Shown one piece after another: positions 7,308 through 12,912 of a DNA stretch of 12,912 nt. Positions within the stretch are counted from its first letter, which is position 1. Each line of letters opens with the position of its first letter. The stretch spans positions 1 through 12,912 of the forward strand of contig JAJTHJ010000112.1 of the NCBI GenBank assembly GCA_021298875.1, read 5' to 3'. The stretch is from Burkholderiales bacterium. Lineage in GTDB: Bacteria; Pseudomonadota; Gammaproteobacteria; Burkholderiales; Burkholderiaceae_F. A program made the translations under genes and the position numbers. The notes under the pieces are model-generated. The model ran no database searches and had not been told where the DNA came from. It saw nothing but the letters and a program-made list of their open reading frames with translations.

Positions 7308-7353
7308 GCGGTCTTCCCTCACCCCAACCCCTCTCCCGGGGGGAGAGGGGCTT
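7308..7353 (-). repeat. GC-rich palindromic repeat, type B copy 2
   Basis: On the minus strand a perfect 10-bp stem (CCCCTCTCCC with GGGAGAGGGG, at 7350-7341 and 7337-7328) is followed by TTGGGGTGAGGGAAGACCGC. It matches the type B copy at 6229-6273. It begins about ten bases after the fdnI stop, so in the mRNA it forms a strong 3' hairpin without a T-run, which could protect the fdnGHI message from degradation. Confidence 0.85.
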
Positions 7354-7363
7354 TAGGGCCTAC

Positions 7364-8002
7364 TTACTTGTTGCCGGTAACGCGGCGGTACCACAAGGGA
7401 TGATGATGCTTGGCCCAGCCGTGGCTCACGTCGCCGCGGGTCATTGCGCGCAGGCTGCCCTTGACCCAGAAGATCGCCGAGTAGATGTGCACGATGATGC
7501 CGACCATCAGGACGAAGGCCGACGCCGCATGCACCACCGCCGAGATGCGCACCACGGTGACCGGGAAGGCCATCACCGTGTCGCGCCACAGCACGATCCC
7601 GGACAGCAGCAGCAGCACCATCGTGATCACCATGGCCCAGAACAACTGCTTCTGCCCGAGGTTGTACTTGTCGATCTCGGGCAGACCGTCGTCGCGGTTG
7701 TTGATCACGTCGCCAAGGCGCTTGCCCCACTCGCGGTCGTAAGACCGGATGACGTTGTCCTTCCAGTAGCGCAGCGCCATCCAGGCGAAGGCGACGAACA
7801 TCACGATCCCGATGAACGGGTGCAGGATGCGCGTCCAGGTGCCGCCGCCCAGCAGCCCGGTCAGGAACCAGAAGGCCGGATGGAACAGCGCCAGCCCCGA
7901 GGCCGCCAGCAGGATGAAGGTGATCGCCACCGCCCAGTGGACGACCCGTTCGGTGGCGTTGTAGCGCGGCACCGCGCCGCTTTGCATGACCACGTGGCTC
8001 AT
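7364..8002 (-). CDS. fdnI: Formate dehydrogenase cytochrome b556 subunit, FdnI/FdoI type, 212 aa
   Basis: This is the integral membrane gamma subunit that takes electrons from FdnH through two b-type hemes to quinone. Four hydrophobic segments lie at about residues 21-41, 58-79, 118-138 and 154-179. Four histidines, H22, H61, H158 and H172, match the spacing of the E. coli FdnI heme ligands (H18, H57, H155, H169). The C-terminus WVKGSLRAMTRGDVSHGWA is typical of the family. The ATG at 8002 overlaps the fdnH stop by 4 nt (ATGA), with GGGAGA upstream, indicating coupled translation. The length is close to E. coli FdnI (217 aa). The FdnI and FdoI paralogues cannot be told apart here. Confidence 0.95.
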   Translation of the reverse strand: MSHVVMQSGAVPRYNATERVVHWAVAITFILLAASGLALFHPAFWFLTGLLGGGTWTRILHPFIGIVMFVAFAWMALRYWKDNVIRSYDREWGKRLGDVINNRDDGLPEIDKYNLGQKQLFWAMVITMVLLLLSGIVLWRDTVMAFPVTVVRISAVVHAASAFVLMVGIIVHIYSAIFWVKGSLRAMTRGDVSHGWAKHHHPLWYRRVTGNK

Positions 8003-8868
8003 TTTGCGTCTCCCTTGTGCTCTTCTTTGGGCCCGCGCGTCACGTAGTGGAAGAACGCGCCCAGCACCGCCAGCCCGAGGCCGATGGCCAGCAGCGGTTT
8101 GGTGACACCCTTCCACAGGCTGACCCAGGGGCTGATCTTCGGATCGTTCGGCAGGCCGGAGAACAACTCCGGCCGGTCGGCGTGCTGCAGCACGTACATG
8201 ACGTGCGTGCCGCCCACCCCTGGCGGGTCGTACAGGCCGGCGTTGGCGAAGCCGCGCTCCTTGAGGTCCGCCGTGCGCTTCAGGCCGCGCGCCACCATGT
8301 CGGTCTTGTTGCCGAACTGGATGGCGCCGGTCGGACAGGTCTTCACGCAGGCCGGCTCCAGCCCCACGGCAACGCGATCCGAACACAAGGTGCACTTGTA
8401 GGCCTTGTTGTCCTTCTTGCTGATGCGCGGGATGTTGAACGGACAGCCGGCGATGCAGTAGCCGCAGCCGATGCAGTTGGCCGAGTTGAAGTCGACGATG
8501 CCGTTGCCATACTTGACGATGGCGCCCGGCGACGGACAGGCCTTCAGGCACCCGGGGTCTTCGCAGTGCATGCAGCCGTCCTTGCGGATCAGCCATTCGA
8601 GCTTGCCGTCGGCGTTCTTGTACTCGGCAAAACGCATCACGGTCCACGACTGGTCGGTGAGATCCACCGGGTTGTCGTAGATGCCGTGCTGGACGCCGAC
8701 CTCGTCGCGCAGGTCGTTCCATTGCATGCAGGCGACCTGGCAGGCCTTGCAGCCGATGCACTTGGAAATGTCGATCAGCTTGGCCACCGGGTCGGTCGCC
8801 ACCCGCACCGACGGCGGGGTGGTGGTGGTGGCCGAGCGCTTGTCGACGGTCAGGGATTGCATGGTCAT
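7999..8868 (-). CDS. fdnH: Formate dehydrogenase iron-sulfur (beta) subunit, 289 aa
   Basis: FdnH is the electron-transfer subunit with four [4Fe-4S] clusters. Sixteen cysteines fall in the expected groups: C37/40/43/47, C99/102/107/111, C132/135/138/142 and C159/162/174/178. A C-terminal transmembrane helix (about 253-276, PLLAIGLGLAVLGAFF) anchors it in the membrane with the clusters in the periplasm, as in E. coli FdnH (294 aa). It has no signal peptide of its own, consistent with co-export with FdnG through Tat. The ATG at 8868 has an AAGGAG ribosome binding site 6 nt upstream that overlaps the fdnG stop codon (TAAGGAG), so the genes are translationally linked. An ATG at 8862 is a less likely start. 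Confidence 0.96.
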   Translation of the reverse strand: MTMQSLTVDKRSATTTTPPSVRVATDPVAKLIDISKCIGCKACQVACMQWNDLRDEVGVQHGIYDNPVDLTDQSWTVMRFAEYKNADGKLEWLIRKDGCMHCEDPGCLKACPSPGAIVKYGNGIVDFNSANCIGCGYCIAGCPFNIPRISKKDNKAYKCTLCSDRVAVGLEPACVKTCPTGAIQFGNKTDMVARGLKRTADLKERGFANAGLYDPPGVGGTHVMYVLQHADRPELFSGLPNDPKISPWVSLWKGVTKPLLAIGLGLAVLGAFFHYVTRGPKEEHKGDAK

Positions 8869-8878
8869 CGTGCGCTCC

Positions 8879-11800
8879 TTAAGCCTTCTCGAGGTTGACG
8901 AGGAACGCCTTGAACTCCGGCGTCTGCGAGTTGGCGTCGGCCACGTACGGCGTCAGCGTGTTGGCGAGAAAGCCGTCGTTGGTCACGCCGACGAAGCCCC
9001 AATGGATCGGGATGCCCACCGTGTGCACGGTCTTGCCGGCGCAGGTGAGTGTCGCCATCCGGGGCGTCACCACCGCCGCGGCCTTGATCTCGCCGCGGTT
9101 GCTGCGCACCTTGACCATGTCGCCGTTCTTGATGCCCTTTTCCTTGGCGAGCACGTCGCTGATCTCGACGAAGGGCGAGGGCTGCACGATGGCGCTGGTC
9201 AGCGCGTTCTTGGTCCAGAAGTGGAAGTGCTCGGTCAGGCGATAGGTGGTTGCCGCGTACGGGAACTGGTCGGCCTTGCCGAAGGACTCCATATCGCCCT
9301 TGAACACGCGCGCCGCCGGGTTGGCGACGGCCTTCGGGTGCAGCGGGTTGGTGCCGATCGGCGTTTCGAACGGCTCGTAGTGCTCGGGGAACGGCCCTTC
9401 GGCCATGCCGCCCAGCGAGAACAAGCGTGCCACGCCTTCGGCCGTCATGATGAACGGCCCGGCGCCGGATTCCGGCCCCAGGTCGGGGCGGATGTCCGGA
9501 ATGTCGATGCCCGCCCAGGCGGTGCCGTTCCAGCGGATGCCGTAGCGCTTGCCGTCCCATGGCTGGCCGGTCTTGGGGTTGGTGTTGGCGACGTTGTAGA
9601 GCACGCGCCGGTTGGCCGGCCAGGCATAGCCCCAGGTGAGGTTGTTGCCCATGCCGCCGGGGTCGGCGGTATCGCGCCGCTGCGACAGATTGCCGGCCTG
9701 CGACCACACGCCCGAATAGATCCAGTTGCCGCAGGCGGTGGAGCCGTCGTCCTGCAACTGGCCAAAGCCCGCCAGTTGCTGGCCGGCGGGCACCAGCACG
9801 CGGGTCTTGTCCTTCGGGTCCATCACGTCGGTCAACGCCCGGCCGGAGATCTCGCGCAGGATTTCTTCGGGCGACGGGTTGGTCGAGGTCGCATAAGCCC
9901 AGTTGAGCTTCAAAATCGGCTCGGGCAGCTTGCCGCCGTCCTTGGCGTACATCTCGCGCAGCTTGACGAAGAGCGAGGCGACGATCTCGCGGTCGGTCTT
10001 GGCCTGGCCCGGCGGCTCGGTCGCGGCCCAGTGCCACTGGATCACCCGGCCGGAACTCGTGAAGGTGCCGGCATCCTCGGCGAAGCTCGACGCCGGCAGG
10101 CGGAACACCTCGGTGGCGATCTTTTCCGGCTCGACCGGGTTTTTGTCGCCCACGTTTTTCCAGAACTCCGAGGTCTCGGTACGCAGCGGGTCGATCACCA
10201 CCAGGTACTTGAGCTTGCTCATCGCCGCCGAAACTTTCTTCTTGTTCGGTAGCGCCGCCAGCGGGTTGAAGCCCTGGCACAGGAAGCCGTTGACCTTGCC
10301 CTGGTACATGCGCTCGAAGATCGCCAGCACGTCGTAAGCCGCGTCGCGCTTGGGCAGCCAGTCGTAGGCGAAGTCGTTCTCTTTGGTCGCCGCTGCGCCC
10401 CAGAACGCCTTCTGCTGGCTGGTGTGCCACTTGGCGAAGTTCTGCGCGAAGTTCATCTGGTTCGGCCGCAGCGGCTTGGGCGTGCGGCGCTCGATGTACT
10501 CGGCGCGAGTGGTGTCGGCATCGGTCGGCGCCGACAGATACCCCGGCAAGACTTCGCTGTAGGCACACTGGTCCGTAATCCCCTGCACGTTGGCATGCCC
10601 GCGCAGCGCGTTCACGCCACCGCCGGCGCGGCCGATGTTGCCGAGCAGGAGCTGGATCATCGCCATCGTGCGGATGTTCTGCGAACCGTGCGAGTGCTGC
10701 GTCCAGCCGAGCGCGTAGAGGATCGTCATCACGCGGTCGGACGTGCAGGTGGTGCCGATCATCTCGGCCACCTTGAGGAACTGATCCTTCGGCGTGCCGC
10801 AGATCGTCTCCACCATCTCGGGCGTGTAGCGCGAGAAGTGCTTCTTCATCAGCTGGTAGACGCAGCGCGGATGCTCCAGTGTTTCGTCGACCACCGCGTA
10901 GCCGTCCTTGTCGAGCTCATAGGCCCAGGTGGTGCGGTCGTAGCTGCGCTTCTCGGCGTTGTAGCCGGAGAACAGACCGTCTTCGAAGTTGAAGTCCTCG
11001 CGGATTACGAAGGGCGCGTTGGTGTACGCCTTCACGTAGTCCGCGTGGATCTTGTTGTTGGCGAGCAGGTAGTGGATCACCCCGGCCAAAAAAGCGATGT
11101 CGGTACCCACGCGGACCGGCGCGTAGTAGTCGGCAATCGCGGCCGAGCGCGTAAAGCGCGGATCGACCACGACGAGCTTCGCCTTGCGGTATTCCAGCGC
11201 CTCCGTGACCCACTTGAAGCCGCAGGGATGCGCCTCGGCGGCGTTGCCGCCCATGATGAGAACGAGATCGGCGTTCTTGATGTCCACCCAATGGTTGGTC
11301 ATCGCACCGCGCCCAAACGTCGGGGCCAGACTGGCCACCGTCGGGGCGTGTCAGATGCGCGCCTGGGTGTCGAGTGCCACCATCCCCAACGCGCGGGCCG
11401 CCTTCACCAAGAGGTAGCCCGACTCGTTGGACGTGGCGCTGGAGACCAGCAGTCCGGTCGTGTTCCAGCGGTTGACGGTGACGCCCTTGTCGTTCTGCTC
11501 GATGAAGTTGGCGTCGCGGTCGGCCTTCATGTGCTTGGCGATGCGCGTCAACGCGTCGTCCCAGGAAATGGGCTTCCACTCCTTGGTGCCGGGCTCGCGC
11601 ACCTCCGGCTGCATGAGGCGATTGGGGCTGTGCACGATGTCCATCAGCCCGGCGCCCTTCGGGCACAGCGTGCCGCGGTTGACCGGGTGGTCGGGGTCGC
11701 CCTCGATGTGGATCACGCGGCTCTTGACGTTCTTGGCGCGGTCGCCGAGCGTGTACATGATCACGCCGCAGCTCACCGAGCAATACGGGCAGGTGCTGCG

Positions 11801-11944
11801 GGTTTCGGTCGTGCGGGCAAGCTTGAAGGCGCGCACTTCGGCCAGCGCCGTACCGGGGGCGACCCCCAGGCCGACGGACGAAGAGGCGCCGATGCCCGCC
11901 GCGCTTATCCGGAAGAACTGCCTCCGGGTCATCGGTGCGTTCAT
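8879..11944 (-). CDS. fdnG: Selenocysteine-containing formate dehydrogenase catalytic (alpha) subunit, 1021 aa
   Basis: FdnG oxidises formate to CO2 at a bis-MGD molybdenum (or tungsten) centre on the periplasmic side. The N-terminus is a Tat signal (TRRQFF at 6-11). A [4Fe-4S] site follows: C52-P-Y-C55, C59 and C94 (GTLCPKG). An in-frame TGA at 11351-11353 is codon 198, within RI-Sec-HAPTVASLAPTFG; E. coli FdnG has Sec at 196 in the same context. The reading frame on both sides of the TGA is conserved and continuous. The total of 1021 aa compares with 1015 in E. coli. The ATG at 11944 has AGGGG upstream. A caller that treats TGA as stop would split this into a 197-aa fragment and a false second gene starting near 11338 (GTG). 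It is the first gene of the operon and the expected client of SelA/SelB and FdhE. Confidence 0.97.
11315..11353 (-). promoter_or_regulatory. SECIS element in fdnG (UGA plus hairpin)
   Basis: Counting the U of UGA as 1, nucleotides C14-G15-G16 pair with C31-C32-G33, U17 is bulged, and G18-G19-C20-C21-A22 pair with U26-G27-G28-C29-C30, leaving the loop G23-U24-C25. The bulged U17 and loop G23/U24 are the features known to be needed by E. coli SelB in the fdhF and fdnG SECIS. The coding sequence is kept at the same time, since the hairpin lies in the conserved HAPTVASLAPT stretch. Confidence 0.9.
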
Positions 11945-12050
11945 GTGCGTTCCCCTAAAGGTGGTGTGTCGATCCAGTCCGCCGGTAGGCTCCGGCGTGT
12001 CGGCGATCGCGGACGGCAAACTGTTACGGACACCGTTACCGCGTGCGGCG

Positions 12051-12079
12051 ATAGTAGACCTCGCCCGCAGCACACTCAA
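12051..12079 (-). promoter_or_regulatory. Candidate sigma-70 promoter for fdnGHI
   Basis: On the minus strand TTGAGT (12079-12074) and TACTAT (12056-12051) are separated by exactly 17 bp, each matching 4 of 6 consensus bases. The start of transcription would be near 12044, about 100 bp before the fdnG ATG. Downstream, GTAAC occurs twice with 12-bp spacing (12039-12035 and 12027-12023), a possible operator. No FNR-type TTGAT-N4-ATCAA site is seen. The -35 overlaps the stop codon of the DUF3108 gene. Confidence 0.45.
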
Positions 12080-12912
12080 TCCCGCGGCGCAGCATCCGGC
12101 GGCCGCGCCGGCGCCGGCGATGTGTCGAACTGCGACTCGCGATACTCGGTGAAGATCGTGTCCCCGTTGGGCAGTACCGTGAACGAGCGCACCGGCAGCC
12201 AGCGCAGCGCCGGGGCGAGCCACAACTGCACCTGCACCTCGCGTTCGCCCGGGGGGATGACTCGATCGAGCTTGAGCGCCTCGAAGCTGCCGCCCGGTGT
12301 CTTCAGCGTCTCCCAGCCGAGCACGCGCAAGTCGTAGACGCGCACGTCGCGCGGGCCGGCGACCTTCATCGCAATGGCCGCGCCCGGCGCAAAGGCGCTC
12401 GGAAACGCCTCGGCCAACAATGCCAGTTGGGCGAGGAAGCTCAGCCGATCCTGGATGCCTTCGACCAGCGGAAACTCCGCCGCGGTCGAACTGAAGGTGA
12501 CCTTGCCGGCGTCCCACTGGAAGTTGGCCGCCACCTCGGCGCGGGTGAGCGTCTTTTCCGTGTAGCGCAACGGCGCGATGCCGGAGGCGGGACGCACTTC
12601 GCCCTCCGAGGTTTGCCGCAGGAACACCGTGCCCGCGCGGTCGGCCACCTCTGCCGTGGAGCGGTACCGGTCGCCGGTCACTTTCCACTCGATGGTCGTG
12701 CTGCCGTCGATGCTGAGCAGGCCGCGCTTGGCCACGGTGTCGCTGACGATGCGACCGTATCCGGGAAAGTCCACCGCCACGGCGCCGAGCGCTTCCAGCC
12801 GGGCGGTCGGGCCTTCTGGTCCGTCGGCCGAAGGCGGCGAAGCAGCGGCGGCGGGCGGCGGCGCCTCGGCCGCGGGCGCTTCGGCGGACGCTTCTGCGGC
12901 GGGCGCTGCCTC
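12076..12912 (-). CDS. DUF3108-like exported protein, C-terminal part, cut by window edge
   Basis: The frame is open to the right edge, so the start lies outside the window; a GTG at 12780 is not needed as a start. The first visible residues are a low-complexity Ala/Pro/Glu linker (about 12800-12912), followed by a beta-rich domain with SIDGSTTIEWKVTGDRYRST, LGWETLKTPGGSFEALKLDR and a WLAPALRWLPVRSFTVLPNG stretch. This is the pattern of DUF3108 proteins, which are mostly periplasmic, common in betaproteobacteria, and of unknown function. The linker suggests an N-terminal membrane anchor upstream. It is on the same strand as fdnG, 131 bp before it. A link to formate metabolism is not supported by anything in the sequence. 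Confidence 0.75.
   Translation of the reverse strand, partial: EAAPAAEASAEAPAAEAPPPAAAASPPSADGPEGPTARLEALGAVAVDFPGYGRIVSDTVAKRGLLSIDGSTTIEWKVTGDRYRSTAEVADRAGTVFLRQTSEGEVRPASGIAPLRYTEKTLTRAEVAANFQWDAGKVTFSSTAAEFPLVEGIQDRLSFLAQLALLAEAFPSAFAPGAAIAMKVAGPRDVRVYDLRVLGWETLKTPGGSFEALKLDRVIPPGEREVQVQLWLAPALRWLPVRSFTVLPNGDTIFTEYRESQFDTSPAPARPPDAAPRD

Noticed and set aside
5491..7356. Long plus-strand open frame opposite selA and fdhE
   Set aside because: It is antisense to two firmly identified genes; its sequence is Arg/Ala-rich, low in complexity and typical of shadow frames in high-GC DNA.
8879..11338. Separate gene starting at the GTG near 11338
   Set aside because: The GTG is an internal valine codon of fdnG just after the Sec codon and part of the SECIS hairpin; it has no ribosome binding site.
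10424..12337. Long plus-strand frame opposite fdnG
   Set aside because: It is antisense to fdnG and the DUF3108 gene, with no recognisable domain and a shadow-like His/Arg/Val-rich composition.
1..12912. CRISPR array or phage-defence system
   Set aside because: No regularly spaced repeats with unique spacers and no recognisable defence genes; all larger frames are accounted for.

Overview
The window comes from a high-GC proteobacterium, most likely a betaproteobacterium. The reasons are the FdnGHI-type formate dehydrogenase, a DUF3108 protein next to it, and GC-rich palindromic repeats between genes. The lineage is an inference from gene content, not a computed result. Most of the window is one leftward (minus-strand) block devoted to a selenocysteine-containing respiratory formate dehydrogenase.

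Layout, left to right. The left edge (1-38, minus) holds what looks like the first codons of an IS5-type transposase. A palindromic repeat follows at 129-180. Two plus-strand genes come next: a TPR-repeat lipoprotein (222-1916) and a small exported beta-rich protein resembling pilus or coat subunits (2074-2649). From 2722 to 11944 all genes are on the minus strand. In transcription order they are fdnG (catalytic subunit), fdnH (iron-sulfur subunit), fdnI (cytochrome b subunit), fdhE (assembly factor), selA (Sec synthase) and selB (Sec elongation factor). A DUF3108 gene, cut by the right edge, lies upstream of fdnG on the same strand.

How the genes work together. FdnG oxidises formate at a molybdopterin centre whose ligand is selenocysteine, encoded by an in-frame UGA at codon 198. 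The RNA right after that UGA folds into a hairpin with the bulged U17 and loop G23/U24 of the E. coli SECIS. SelA makes Sec-tRNA and SelB brings it to that UGA, so the locus carries the enzyme and two of the four Sec-machinery genes. selC (tRNA-Sec), selD and fdhD are not in the window. Electrons pass from FdnG through four FeS clusters in FdnH to the two hemes of FdnI and then to quinone.

I see no wholly new system. The points most worth a second look are: (i) four tandem 7-bp units across the selA/selB junction, where gain of one unit would fuse SelA to SelB in frame; (ii) a palindromic repeat translated inside selB at the hinge between its GTPase part and its RNA-binding part; (iii) a clear intrinsic terminator that abuts the ribosome binding site of fdhE; and (iv) four related palindromic repeats at three places, two of them back to back between fdhE and selA.
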